A stretch of DNA of 64,000 nucleotides from Rhodoferax sp. BLA1 (GTDB lineage: Bacteria > Pseudomonadota > Gammaproteobacteria > Burkholderiales > Burkholderiaceae_C): positions 1-64,000 of the forward strand of contig NZ_SZVI01000006.1 in the NCBI RefSeq assembly GCF_013416775.1, read 5' to 3'. The translations under genes and the position numbers were made by a program. Numbering within the stretch: the first letter of the stretch is position 1; each line of letters begins with the position of its first letter. Below the pieces are notes generated by a model. The model ran no database searches and had not been told where the DNA came from. It worked only from the letters and a program-made list of their open reading frames with translations. Shown here piece by piece: positions 26,491 to 35,652 of this stretch.

Positions 26491-26568
26491 ATCTCATAGC
26501 ACTCGAGAGTTTCCATAAACATGGTCTCGCGCAATTCGTGGCCAAACCGTATATTAAGGAAATGCCCT

Positions 26569-27321
26569 ATGGGTAGCGAATTTGGTTCCAAACCGACTGT
26601 TATTGTTGATCAATATATAGCTGCCTCGAAGGCATCAGGTACAAAACAAAATTACAAGGGACTTGCCATTCATGCATTGCCTGGTTTGCACGAGTTTATT
26701 CACGCCAAAATTGAAGAAGTCATCCCCGCCGGAAGCCATGTTTTAGAGTTGGCAGCAGGATCCGGCGCCATGAGCCTGAGGTTAAAAGACAATGGTTTTC
26801 ATGTCACTGCAACCGACTACGTTTCCAATAACTTCAGATTACATGAAAAAATCCCGTTTTTTGAAACTGATTTGAATGGGGATTTTTCAGATAGATATGA
26901 GGGTGTATTTGATGCCGTTGTGGCGATCGAGATCATCGAGCATATTGAGAATCCAAGACATTTTGCACGACAATGTTTCAGATTGTTAAAAAAGGGTGGA
27001 CGGATCATCTTTTCAACACCCAATGTCGACTCGGCAGCATCCATCGTCAGTCATATCCGGCATGGAACATACCAGTGGTTCAGCGATGCTGATTATGCAC
27101 ACGATGGTCATATATCACCATTGATGCAATGGCAAATTGATAAATGCTTTAAAGAAGCTGGTTTTGATTTTATTTACAAAGGCTCATTCGGCAATCTTTA
27201 TGAGAGACTCCAAGGTTCACCGCGCCTCATTTTTTTATCGAAAATTGTCAATAAGTTGTCATCACTTGAGAAGACATTAAAAGGACAAATATTTGTCGCA
27301 GTCGCAGAAAAAATACAATAA
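26569..27321 (+). CDS. class I SAM-dependent methyltransferase
   Basis: A 250-residue enzyme. The ATG at 26569 is supported by AAGGA eight bases upstream. Motif I is VLELAAGSGAMSLRL, an acidic residue follows in TATDYVS, and the post-motifs include AIEIIEHIENPRHF and LKKGGRIIFSTPNV, typical of the UbiG/UbiE-like Methyltransf_11/23 group found in capsule loci. It probably methylates a sugar or other glycan component. Codon use is clearly AT-richer than in the surrounding genes, suggesting recent horizontal acquisition together with the next gene. Confidence 0.85.
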   Translation: MGSEFGSKPTVIVDQYIAASKASGTKQNYKGLAIHALPGLHEFIHAKIEEVIPAGSHVLELAAGSGAMSLRLKDNGFHVTATDYVSNNFRLHEKIPFFETDLNGDFSDRYEGVFDAVVAIEIIEHIENPRHFARQCFRLLKKGGRIIFSTPNVDSAASIVSHIRHGTYQWFSDADYAHDGHISPLMQWQIDKCFKEAGFDFIYKGSFGNLYERLQGSPRLIFLSKIVNKLSSLEKTLKGQIFVAVAEKIQ

Positions 27322-27384
27322 ACAGATCTGTACATATTTTCTGCAAGCATCATCCAAATCAGATTATCTTCACCATTAACAAAA

Positions 27385-28293
27385 ATGAAACGCATCGCCG
27401 TTATTACCAGAACAAAGAATAGGCCATTACTGCTTAGCCGCTGTCTAGATTCGCTTGCCAAACAAACTTACAAGGATTTTCTCTGGGTCATTGTTAACGA
27501 CAATGGTCATGCTGAAGAAGTTGACGCCATTGCGCGCAAGGCGGCGGAGCAGAAAATATCCGTTCAGGTCATTCATCGAACTGAGAGTATCGGCATTTCG
27601 GCTGCAGCAAACAATGGCATTACGAGTTCAACATCAGAGTTTATTCATCTACATGATGATGACGACACTCTTGAAGCAAATTTTTACCAGGAAACAATTG
27701 CATTTCTGGATGAGAAACCTCACTACTTTGGTGCAATCACGTCAACAACACGTGTTGACGAAAAAATTGAGTCTGATCGTGTTGTCATCTTAAATCGTTA
27801 TGAGTATTATAAGTTTGACAGCACGCTGTATATCGCTGATTTAATCTGGAAGAATCAGTTTTCACCCATATCTTTCATATATCGACGAAAAATACTAGAA
27901 ACAATTGAAATGTATGATGAATCCCTTCCTGTGCTTGAGGACTGGGATTTCAATTTACGTTTTGTTCAAAAATATGATATTGGTGTGATACCAAAATTTC
28001 TTGCCAACTATCATTGGCGCGTCGGAGCTCAAGCAGGTCATCTTGCTCAAACGGTTACCTCTGGATCAGGTCTACACAAGGAATTTACAGCGCTTGTTCG
28101 AAATAAACTCCTTCGCCAGGATTTGACTTCCGGGAAGTTTGGCTTGGGTACATTGATGGCATTGGGACGGTACCATCAACTTCAGCACAATACACTGGGT
28201 TTGATGAATGACAAACTTGATGCGCTTTTGCTATTCAGACGTATGATCAAAAAACTAGTGAGCATTTTCTCTCTTCGTAATTTTCAGCGCTGA
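27385..28293 (+). CDS. glycosyltransferase family 2
   Basis: A 302-residue GT-A enzyme: N-terminal KRIAVITRTKNRPLLLSRCL, donor-site residues WVIVNDNGHAEEVD, and the metal motif in IHLHDDDDTLEANF. The acceptor-side region VLEDWDFNLRF is common in GT2 enzymes that add sugars to capsule repeats. Like the methyltransferase before it, it is AT-rich. It lacks membrane segments and presumably acts at the cytoplasmic face. After its stop the frame continues open for ~85 codons, without recognisable similarity. Confidence 0.87.
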   Translation: MKRIAVITRTKNRPLLLSRCLDSLAKQTYKDFLWVIVNDNGHAEEVDAIARKAAEQKISVQVIHRTESIGISAAANNGITSSTSEFIHLHDDDDTLEANFYQETIAFLDEKPHYFGAITSTTRVDEKIESDRVVILNRYEYYKFDSTLYIADLIWKNQFSPISFIYRRKILETIEMYDESLPVLEDWDFNLRFVQKYDIGVIPKFLANYHWRVGAQAGHLAQTVTSGSGLHKEFTALVRNKLLRQDLTSGKFGLGTLMALGRYHQLQHNTLGLMNDKLDALLLFRRMIKKLVSIFSLRNFQR

Positions 28294-28716
28294 TCACCAG
28301 CATCAGGATTTCTCATACTCCAGATATTGATTTTTTCATTATCCTCTTTTCAACAAACGATAACCACCTTGTTAGATGTTTTCCTCACCATCAATGTTGA
28401 AATTTGGTGCAATGATGGCAAGAGTATTGAGGAGCGATTTCCACATGCTTTCCGTGAATACGTTTATGGCTCAACGAGCGTGGAAATTTCGACCTGGCCT
28501 TCCAAGCAGAAGTTTTTAAAGACATGGTTTAAAAAGCGTGTGTTTTGTTGAGCCACTTTTCTCACTTCGATCCGGTACTGAACCATTGACCGAGATGGTG
28601 AATTTATTCACTAGGAACACGCAAGAAATTCAACTCCATCTGGATGCGGAGTGGCTCGCTGAGTCTCCTGTGGCAAGGATCGACGTCCCACATGCCAATC
28701 GGCAAAATTTTCGGCA
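28294..28716. other. unassigned AT-rich stretch with short overlapping frames
   Basis: Two short + strand frames (to 28551, and 28538-28882) overlap by 14 bases. They encode peptides with some protein-like character, for example EERFPHAFREYVYGSTS and LHLDAEWLAESPVARIDVP. Neither has a good ribosome site or a family that I recognise, and the second runs through the large hairpin at 28.73 kb and across the phosphatase remnant on the other strand. The stretch looks like decayed coding DNA. I see nothing else in it. Confidence 0.35.
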
Positions 28717-28752
28717 AGTAACAAGCCCCCGGCAAGGCCGGGGCTTGTTACT
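28717..28752. repeat. large inverted repeat, 13-bp perfect arms
   Basis: AGTAACAAGCCCC at 28717-28729 pairs with GGGGCTTGTTACT at 28740-28752, and the 10-base centre can form a further GGC/GCC stem. There is no T-run on either side, so it is not a typical intrinsic terminator. It directly abuts the broken end of the tyrosine phosphatase remnant and may be a small mobile or REP-like insertion. Confidence 0.75.
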
Positions 28753-29021
28753 CACCGTCTTGAAATGTATAGTCTTTTATATCTATCGCCAGACGTTGCT
28801 GCAAATCTACATCAAAAATAACATGCTGTTTTTACGGCTTTATGGAAAACCGATAATCCTTTCTGCGTTGACAGACCTATAAAGTGGGCGCTCTCACCCA
28901 AAAATTGGGCGACTTTATTGACAAAAGCGCTTCGATTTATATTGCCAAGGCATACAAATACCAATCGCTTTATCCGATTGGCATCGGGATAGATATGTTT
29001 ATCAATACCACCGACCATCAA
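28748..29021 (-). pseudogene. remnant of LMW protein-tyrosine phosphatase
   Basis: The - strand frame from 29021 encodes IKRLVFVCLGNINRSAF, matching the LMW phosphatase catalytic loop C-x5-R-S, followed by FIGLSTQKGLSVFHKAVKTA. After that a stop appears, but the next frame continues with FDVDLQQRLAIDIKDYTFQD, resembling the normal next segment of the family. A single frameshift near 28.83 kb therefore separates them. The chain then ends at the big hairpin, about half the family's ~150 residues. The catalytic Asp region is absent. It is a decayed gene in the AT-rich island. Confidence 0.6.
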
Positions 29022-29216
29022 AGCAATTTATGCCAGCATGATCCGTATCAGACCATGGTATGCCCCATAATTTACACCCATGAGGCGAATGATATTTTTA
29101 TATATTTGCATGAATTGACTTTTAACTAATTCAAAATAGTTCACTCATTGTTCTGCGTCGGTACACCATTCTGATTGGCATTGCCGCAAGTCCGAGAAAC
29201 TGTTTCACAGTGATAC

Positions 29217-30245
29217 CTATAACCCACCCAGAGCTTTCGATGCCGCCTGAGAAATCAGTCCGATTGCCAGCGGATTCAAATGTTGATCATAAGGGCCAAC
29301 TTCGAGCTTCAAGGCAGAGTTGGCCACATGCGCTGCAAAGATCGGCTGGGTGTCGATCACGGTTGCACCTGCTTCGTTGGCCAATTGCATAAAGCGTTCC
29401 CGACCCTCATCAGAAATAGACTTACCGCTATATAAAACAGAGCGATCACTGTCTAGCACAATAATCAGTCTGCCCTGCACATGCGGCTTGATGCGCGCAA
29501 AGAACACCTGGGTCACCCTGTCGACGATCCGTAATTCCTCGCTGGTGGTGATAACAGAAGCTTTGGCGGCAACAGGTTGCGGCGGCGACGCCGGCTTGAA
29601 CAACGCGCCCAAGCCCGCTGGGGTGACCCGCAGTTGGCTCACCAGGTACTGCGCCAGCGCTGAATGGCGCAGTAGCCGTTTAACCATCCCCGCTGGTAGC
29701 AGCGTCTTCATCAACGGCGCCAATGTGATCGGGTCCAAACACGGACCATTCACATGACCTGACCCACACAGCGACTGCGCAACATCACCTCGTTCCATCA
29801 AGATCACAAAGTCACGCACGCCCAGCTTTTCATGCGCATAACGAATGCGCTCGGCATAGTCCAGCAACGATGTGCCCGGGCTGCCCATGGCATATACGGG
29901 ACGACTGCCCAGCCAATGTTCCAACTGCTTACCGGGGCGGTCTGGCGCCGGCAGCATAGAGGCCTCAACAAAACTGTCACCAATCAATGCCACCGCGCGC
30001 GCATCCCGAACAAAGTCACGGTGCGCGGCATAGCCCAGATTATTGGCCGTTAGATGCTGGGCGTTTCGCAGATCCCAGCCTGTCGCCGCTACCCATTGGT
30101 GTCGGGGAGGGTAGGTCAGAATCACCGGATCGGTGTAATAACCCGTATCCGTCGAGGTTGACACCGGCAACACCCGGCACAACAATTCCAACGCCAACAA
30201 CACACTCAGAACGCCCACCAGCCACAACGTAAATGTGCGCAACAT
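29217..30245 (-). CDS. SGNH-hydrolase-like membrane-anchored protein (AlgX/J-like)
   Basis: A 342-residue protein with an N-terminal membrane anchor (MLRTFTLWLVGVLSVLLALE) and a periplasmic SGNH-type domain: block I 'ALIGDSFVEASM' with the catalytic Ser, and a C-terminal 'GPYDQHLNPLAIGL' carrying Asp and His. The start at 30245 leaves one base after the MBOAT stop; an upstream ATG in frame is less likely. Such proteins accept the acyl group handed over by AlgI-type MBOAT enzymes and place it on exopolysaccharide in the periplasm. The pairing with the MBOAT gene immediately upstream fits that role. Confidence 0.8.
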   Translation of the reverse strand: MLRTFTLWLVGVLSVLLALELLCRVLPVSTSTDTGYYTDPVILTYPPRHQWVAATGWDLRNAQHLTANNLGYAAHRDFVRDARAVALIGDSFVEASMLPAPDRPGKQLEHWLGSRPVYAMGSPGTSLLDYAERIRYAHEKLGVRDFVILMERGDVAQSLCGSGHVNGPCLDPITLAPLMKTLLPAGMVKRLLRHSALAQYLVSQLRVTPAGLGALFKPASPPQPVAAKASVITTSEELRIVDRVTQVFFARIKPHVQGRLIIVLDSDRSVLYSGKSISDEGRERFMQLANEAGATVIDTQPIFAAHVANSALKLEVGPYDQHLNPLAIGLISQAASKALGGL

Positions 30246-30246
30246 G

Positions 30247-31740
30247 TCAAAAATTAAAGTAAATGAAAGCGCTGACCGAGGTGCGTGTCGCATTTACCAG
30301 CAGCAGCAGCAACACCGCTGCCGCCCCAGCGCCCAGCAACACAACCCGTAACGACGGATAGCTTTGACATAAGTCCAAAAGCTTTATTCCAAACAAATTG
30401 CTGTTCGGCGCCAAGAAGGCCATCACCCCCAGCCCAGTGCACCACATCAAACCAGTCGGCAAGTTCAGCCCGGCGTTCCACAAAAGCACGTGTGGCGCGG
30501 CATGGCTACCCATACCCAGCATGCTTTGCCACAACCGCACTGCACCCGACAGGGTCTCGGCCCTGAAGACCACCCAGGCCAACACCACCGACAACATCGT
30601 CAGTAGCCAAGCCAGCAGTGTCCACACCCGGCTGGCAGCCAACTGCTGGCAAAGACGCTCACCACACAACGCCCTGAAGGCGTGGTTCACCGCCAAATAA
30701 AGCCCATGCAAAAAACCCCACACGGCAAATGACCAACTGGCGCCGTGCCACAACCCACCAAGCACCATGGTCAGCATCAGGTTCACATAACGTCGCACCA
30801 TGCCATGCCGGTTGCCCCCCATAGCAATGTACAAATAGTCCCGTAAGAACTGCGACAGCGACATGTGCCAGCGCCGCCAGAAATCGCTGATGTTGGTTGC
30901 CCGGTATGGTGAATTGAAGTTGAATGGCAAACGCACGTTAAACATCCACGACAGACCGATGGCCATGTCCGAATAACCCGAGAAATCAAAATAAAGCTGA
31001 AACGTATAAGCCAGTGCCCCCAACCATGCCTCTTGCATGGACATGATCGAGCCCGCGTCAGCAGCGTGAAATATCGGATCTGCATAGGGGCTGATGCCAT
31101 CGGCCAACACAATCTTCTTGAGCAATCCCAGCGCAAAAATCGCCACACCCGCCGTGAAGTTGCCCGCGTTAAACCGATAAGTGGCTGACTGCCGAAACTG
31201 CGGCATCATCTGCGCGTGGTGCAACACCGGGCCGGCAATCAGGTGAGGAAAATAGGTCACAAACAAGCCGTAGTGCACCCAATTGCGCTCCCGCACACCT
31301 TTTTGCGCTGTATCCACCAAATAGGCAATTTGTGTGAAGGTGAAAAATGAAATGCCAATGGGCAGCACCACTTCGGCCAACTCCCAGGTCTGGCCCAACG
31401 CTGCATTCAGGTTGTCGACAAAAAAATTGGCGTACTTGAAATAGCTCAGCAACGCCAGATTGGCCAACACGCCCAGAATAAGCCACCTCTTTTGGCGTGG
31501 TTTCTGGGCCTGCGCTGCAACATCTGCAGCCAAAGCGATCCTTTCACCGACCAAGTAGTTGCCAGCAACCGATGCCAGAAGTAACAAGGTGAACTGTGGC
31601 ATCCAGTAACCATAAAAGAATACCGATGCAACAAATAACCACAACGCTGCTGCCCTGTGACTGAATCGCGCCACCGCAAAATAGCCGCCCAATACCACTG
31701 GCAAAAAGAAAAAAGTGAACGTTATGGTCGTGAATAACAT
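30247..31740 (-). CDS. MBOAT O-acyltransferase (AlgI-like)
   Basis: A 497-residue polytopic protein starting MLFTTITFTFFFLPVVLGGYF, the typical AlgI/DltB opening. The conserved block 'NISDFWRRWHMSLSQFLRDY' and the catalytic His in 'GGLWHGASWSFAVWG' are present. AlgI-type enzymes move acetyl groups from the cytoplasm to an exopolysaccharide O-acetylation partner. The gene is followed directly by the SGNH partner, forming a two-gene operon divergent from the CapK-like ligase gene. Such pairs decorate alginate, cellulose or capsules; the polymer here is inferred to be the XrtA-linked glycan. Confidence 0.93.
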   Translation of the reverse strand: MLFTTITFTFFFLPVVLGGYFAVARFSHRAAALWLFVASVFFYGYWMPQFTLLLLASVAGNYLVGERIALAADVAAQAQKPRQKRWLILGVLANLALLSYFKYANFFVDNLNAALGQTWELAEVVLPIGISFFTFTQIAYLVDTAQKGVRERNWVHYGLFVTYFPHLIAGPVLHHAQMMPQFRQSATYRFNAGNFTAGVAIFALGLLKKIVLADGISPYADPIFHAADAGSIMSMQEAWLGALAYTFQLYFDFSGYSDMAIGLSWMFNVRLPFNFNSPYRATNISDFWRRWHMSLSQFLRDYLYIAMGGNRHGMVRRYVNLMLTMVLGGLWHGASWSFAVWGFLHGLYLAVNHAFRALCGERLCQQLAASRVWTLLAWLLTMLSVVLAWVVFRAETLSGAVRLWQSMLGMGSHAAPHVLLWNAGLNLPTGLMWCTGLGVMAFLAPNSNLFGIKLLDLCQSYPSLRVVLLGAGAAAVLLLLLVNATRTSVSAFIYFNF

Positions 31741-31954
31741 GGATGAACTTTACTGGGTTGCGCAGCAGAGACTGTGACCGATTGCGCGCATGGCATTCCT
31801 AGCCGTTCGGACCTGCCCGGACTCAGCAAATGCCCGCCAGTGCATGAGAGCGGGACAAACAGACGCCAATGTATGCCCGGTCATAATCTGATCAATGGTC
31901 TGGACAGTCTTCAAGACACAGCATTTGGAAGTTGAATAGGGCAAGGATAACGAC
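31741..31954. promoter_or_regulatory. divergent promoter region
   Basis: A 214-base gap between the AlgI-like gene (-) and the CapK-like gene (+). It must hold both promoters, but no convincing -35/-10 or sigma-54 box was found. AAGGA at 31943-31947 is the ribosome site for the + strand gene. Confidence 0.4.
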
Positions 31955-33298
31955 ATGGGCTTGTACACATCTCTGGTTTCATCGTTTGTGTTTCCCTTGC
32001 ATGAACGCCTCAAACACCACAACTCTGTGGCATTGCGCCAACAAATGGAAGAAGTGCAATGGTGGTCCACTGACCGCATCGCGGCCTACCAATTACAACG
32101 TCTGCGGGATTTGTTGATGGATGTAGGCACCCATGTGCCCTACTACCAAGCACTCTTTGCAAAACATGGGTTTCACCCTGACCGCGTTCAGAATACGGCC
32201 GATTTGCAGCGTTTACCCTTCTTGAACAAACCCATCATCCGTGCCAATACAGATGCCCTGAGGCATACCAAGGCACAGAGGTTGGCCCGCTTCAATACGG
32301 GCGGCTCGTCTGGGGAGCCTCTTGTTTTCTACATCGGGGAAAAACGCGTCAGTCACGATGTGGCGGCCAAGTGGCGCGCCACCCGCTGGTGGGGTGTAGA
32401 CATTGGCGATCCGGAAATTGTGGTGTGGGGGTCTCCCATCGAACTGGGTAAGCAAGACCACATCAAAGCTTGGCGCGACAAGCTGTTGCGAACTCAGTTG
32501 TTGCCTGCATTCGAGATGTCGGAGTCAAAGTTGGACCAGTTCATAACCACCATTCGCACGGTCAAACCAATGATGCTGTTTGGCTACCCTTCGGCGCTGA
32601 CGCACATCGCCAAACACGCGCAAAAACGTGGCATCAAGATGACGGACCTGGGAATCAAGGTGGCCTTTGTCACATCAGAGCGGCTCTACGACGAACAACG
32701 CAGCACCATCGGCCAAATATTTAATTGCAAGGTGGCCAATGGCTACGGCGCGCGCGATGCAGGCTTTATCGCCCATGAGTGCCCTGCGGGCAACATGCAC
32801 CTGACAGCAGATGACGTCGTGGTTGAAATAGTCAACGAAGCGGGCCAGGTGCAGCCAGCAGGGGTTGTCGGTGAGATTGTGGTAACCCATTTGTCTACCA
32901 ATGACTTCCCGTTCATTCGATACCGTACCGGTGACATTGCCGCACTGGGTACTGCGCCCTGCAGTTGTGGGCGAGGGCTGCCACTGCTGCAAGACATCCA
33001 GGGCCGCAGCACTGACTTTGTGGTCGCAGCTGACGGTACGGTGCTGCATGGTTTGTCGCTGGTATACATATTGCGAGATCTGCCTGGTGTCCAGGCGTTC
33101 AAAGTCATTCAGGAAACCCGGACGCTGACCCGGGTGCTGTTGGTGGCGGATGCGCACTTTTCCGACGCATCTTTGGCATTGATTCAAAGCGGCTTCAAAC
33201 GCAGATTGGGTGATGAAGTGGAAGTGATTGTTGATCTTGTGGATCACATCCCGGCTGAAAAGTCTGGCAAATACAGATACATCGTCAGCCACGTTTGA
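31955..33298 (+). CDS. phenylacetate-CoA ligase-like protein (CapK/PaaK family)
   Basis: A 447-residue AMP-forming adenylate enzyme of the PaaK/CapK type. It shows 'VPYYQALF', the P-loop-like 'FNTGGSSGEPLVFYIG', 'MLFGYPSAL', and the A-motifs 'NGYGARDAGFIAHECP' and 'FIRYRTGDIA'. Proteins of this group are frequent in capsule and XrtA exopolysaccharide loci, where their acyl substrate is unknown. ATG at 31955 has AAGGA seven bases upstream. It is directly followed by an EpsH1-associated glycosyltransferase, two bases after the stop, and heads the + strand operon up to 37 kb. Confidence 0.88.
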   Translation: MGLYTSLVSSFVFPLHERLKHHNSVALRQQMEEVQWWSTDRIAAYQLQRLRDLLMDVGTHVPYYQALFAKHGFHPDRVQNTADLQRLPFLNKPIIRANTDALRHTKAQRLARFNTGGSSGEPLVFYIGEKRVSHDVAAKWRATRWWGVDIGDPEIVVWGSPIELGKQDHIKAWRDKLLRTQLLPAFEMSESKLDQFITTIRTVKPMMLFGYPSALTHIAKHAQKRGIKMTDLGIKVAFVTSERLYDEQRSTIGQIFNCKVANGYGARDAGFIAHECPAGNMHLTADDVVVEIVNEAGQVQPAGVVGEIVVTHLSTNDFPFIRYRTGDIAALGTAPCSCGRGLPLLQDIQGRSTDFVVAADGTVLHGLSLVYILRDLPGVQAFKVIQETRTLTRVLLVADAHFSDASLALIQSGFKRRLGDEVEVIVDLVDHIPAEKSGKYRYIVSHV

Positions 33299-33300
33299 CC

Positions 33301-34431
33301 ATGAGCCCACGCCTTCGCCTCGTGCATGTGGTGTACAGCTTCTCGGTGGGCGGTCTTGAGAACATCATCGTGCAGTTGATCAACCGATTGCCCGCAGACC
33401 GGTTTGAACATGTGCTGCTGTCGCTCACCACGATCGGAGACTTTGCCCAACGCATTGAGCGACCGGGCGTGCAACTGATTGCTCTTGGCAAAGGCCCTGG
33501 CCACGCCGTGCCGCTGTACCCAAAAATTTGGCGCCTGTTTCGCCAACTCAAGCCCGACGTTGTGCACACCTGCAACCTGGCGGCGCTGGAGGTGTTGCCG
33601 CTGGCGTGGGCGGCGGGTGTGCCCAGACGCATACACGCCGAACACGGCTGGGATGCCCATGACCCGCAGGGGCGCAACCCAAAGTACCAACGATTGCGGC
33701 GACTGTACCGTCCGTTTGTCAGTCACTATGTTTCCGTCTCCAAAGATCTGGACAACTATCTTGCAGCCGCCATTGGTGTGCCAGACCAGCGGCGCAGCCT
33801 GGTGGCCAACGGCGTGGATACGGATGTGTTCAGACCTGCTGAAACGGGTGTTGCGCCGCAGGCGTGTCCGTTTGATCCGGTACAGCATTGGCTGGTGGGC
33901 ACCGTGGGTCGGCTGCAGACTGTGAAGAACCAGCCCTTTTTGGCGGCGGTATTTGTCATGCTGTTGGCGCAGCACCCCGAAGCCGCAGCACGCGCCCGCC
34001 TGGTGTTGGTGGGTGAAGGCCCGCTGAGGGCAGAAGTGGAGCGCATCCTGGCGGAAGGCGGCGTCAGCCACCTGGCGTGGTTGCCTGGTATGCGCCACGA
34101 TGTGGCGACCATTTTGCAGAGCATGAGCTGCTTTGTGTTGCCGTCCCTCACCGAGGGCACCTCATGCACATTACAAGAAGCCATGGCGACCGGCCTGCCC
34201 ACGGTGGCCACCGCTGTGGGAGGCACGCCAGACCTGGTGACGGCAGGCCAAACCGGACAGCTGGTGCAGCCCGGGGATGTGGCCGGCATGGCGCAGGCGC
34301 TCTGGGTTTATTTGAGCCAACCCGCGTTGGCGCTGCAGCACGGCACACAGGCACGTGCCCATGCCTTGCAGCGCTTTGCTTTGACCAGCATGATCCAGCG
34401 TTACGATGCATTGTTTTCGGCCCAAATCTAG
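33301..34431 (+). CDS. glycosyltransferase, PEP-CTERM/EpsH1-associated (TIGR03088-like)
   Basis: A 376-residue GT4 enzyme. The opening LRLVHVVYSFSVGGLENII and 'RRIHAEHGWDAHDPQG' match the second sugar transferase family known from XrtA loci (TIGR03088). The donor-side part includes VGTVGRLQTVKNQ and LPSLTEGTSCTLQEAMATGLP split over the GT-B C-domain. It adds a sugar to the lipid-linked repeat in the cytoplasm. The presence of both TIGR03087 and TIGR03088 types plus the Daro_2409 type is the normal XrtA set. Confidence 0.92.
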   Translation: MSPRLRLVHVVYSFSVGGLENIIVQLINRLPADRFEHVLLSLTTIGDFAQRIERPGVQLIALGKGPGHAVPLYPKIWRLFRQLKPDVVHTCNLAALEVLPLAWAAGVPRRIHAEHGWDAHDPQGRNPKYQRLRRLYRPFVSHYVSVSKDLDNYLAAAIGVPDQRRSLVANGVDTDVFRPAETGVAPQACPFDPVQHWLVGTVGRLQTVKNQPFLAAVFVMLLAQHPEAAARARLVLVGEGPLRAEVERILAEGGVSHLAWLPGMRHDVATILQSMSCFVLPSLTEGTSCTLQEAMATGLPTVATAVGGTPDLVTAGQTGQLVQPGDVAGMAQALWVYLSQPALALQHGTQARAHALQRFALTSMIQRYDALFSAQI

Positions 34432-34446
34432 CAAGCTATCTGCACT

Positions 34447-35652
34447 GTGGACACGCACTCCCCTCACATCCTGGTTTTTTCAAGCCTTTTCCCCAGCCAA
34501 GCGCAGCCGACGGCGGGGGTGTTTGTACGTGAACGCATGTTCAACGTGGCCAAACACTTGCCGCTGTGTGTGGTGTCACCCAAGCCCTGGTTTCCGTTGC
34601 AGGGCTTGCTGCGTCTGATCAAACCACACTTCAGACCCGAGACCAATCGGTATGAGGAGCAAGCGGCCGTCGATGTGTTCCAGCCGCGCTACCTGTCTTT
34701 TCCTGGTGTGCTCAAGCGCTTTGACGGTGTATTGATGGCGCTGGGTGCTTGGCGCTCGGTGCGCCGCCTACAAAAACAGGGACGGGTGCAGTTGATCGAT
34801 GCCCACTTTGCGTACCCGGACGGTTATGCAGCCACACTGCTGGGCAAATGGCTGAATCTGCCGGTAACCATCACCCTGCGTGGCACCGAACACCGCCATT
34901 CAAGAGACAGGACATTGCGCCAACCACTGCACAAAGCGCTGCAACGCGCCGTGCATGTGTTTGGCGTGTCAGAGGACCTGTGTGATGTTGCACGGCGACT
35001 TGGCCTGCCCAACAGCAAGTTGCAGGTGGTGGGCAATGGGGTTGATTTGACCAAGTTCAGTCTGACTGAAAAACCGCTGGCCAGATCAGCGCTGGGATTA
35101 GACAGCAGTGACGTGGTGCTGGTATCGGTCGGTGGCTTGGTGGAACGCAAGGGGTTTCATCGCGTGATCGAGGTTTTGCCTGAGCTGCTGAAACAGTTTG
35201 CCAATTTGCGGCTTCTGATTGTGGGTGGGGCCACAGCAGAGGGCAATAACCGAGCCCAACTGGAGCAACAGGTCAAAGATCTTGGCCTGCAACGCCAGGT
35301 ACAGTTTTTGGGTCCACGACCACATGACCAGTTGGCGCCAATACTGAGTGCCGCTGATGTGTTTGTCTTGGCCACAGGCAACGAGGGCTGGGCCAATGTA
35401 TTTCTGGAAGCCATGGCCTGTGGCTTACCCGTGGTCAGCACACAAGTGGGCGGCAACAAAGAAGTTGTTACAAGCGACGACTACGGATTTCTGGTGCCTT
35501 TTGGCGACAGCGCTGCGTTGTGCACTGCACTAGCCACAGCCATTCAAAAACAATGGGACACCCGTGCCATTGTGGCTTACGCACAAAACAACTCGTGGGA
35601 ACACCGCGTGAAAACCTTGGTACAAAAATTCAAGGAACTGACACATGATTGA
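34447..35652 (+). CDS. glycosyltransferase family 4
   Basis: A 401-residue GT-B enzyme starting at GTG 34447; the strand 'HILVFSSLFPSQAQPTAGVF' directly after it supports this start. The donor domain shows VVGNGVDLTKF, VSVGGLVERKGFHRVI and 'LEAMACGLPVVSTQVGGNKEV', the E-x7-E region of family 4. It should add a sugar to the growing repeat. The gene is 15 bases after the previous glycosyltransferase, and its 3' end overlaps by eight bases a 44-codon ORF that leads into the O-ligase gene. Confidence 0.88.
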   Translation: MDTHSPHILVFSSLFPSQAQPTAGVFVRERMFNVAKHLPLCVVSPKPWFPLQGLLRLIKPHFRPETNRYEEQAAVDVFQPRYLSFPGVLKRFDGVLMALGAWRSVRRLQKQGRVQLIDAHFAYPDGYAATLLGKWLNLPVTITLRGTEHRHSRDRTLRQPLHKALQRAVHVFGVSEDLCDVARRLGLPNSKLQVVGNGVDLTKFSLTEKPLARSALGLDSSDVVLVSVGGLVERKGFHRVIEVLPELLKQFANLRLLIVGGATAEGNNRAQLEQQVKDLGLQRQVQFLGPRPHDQLAPILSAADVFVLATGNEGWANVFLEAMACGLPVVSTQVGGNKEVVTSDDYGFLVPFGDSAALCTALATAIQKQWDTRAIVAYAQNNSWEHRVKTLVQKFKELTHD

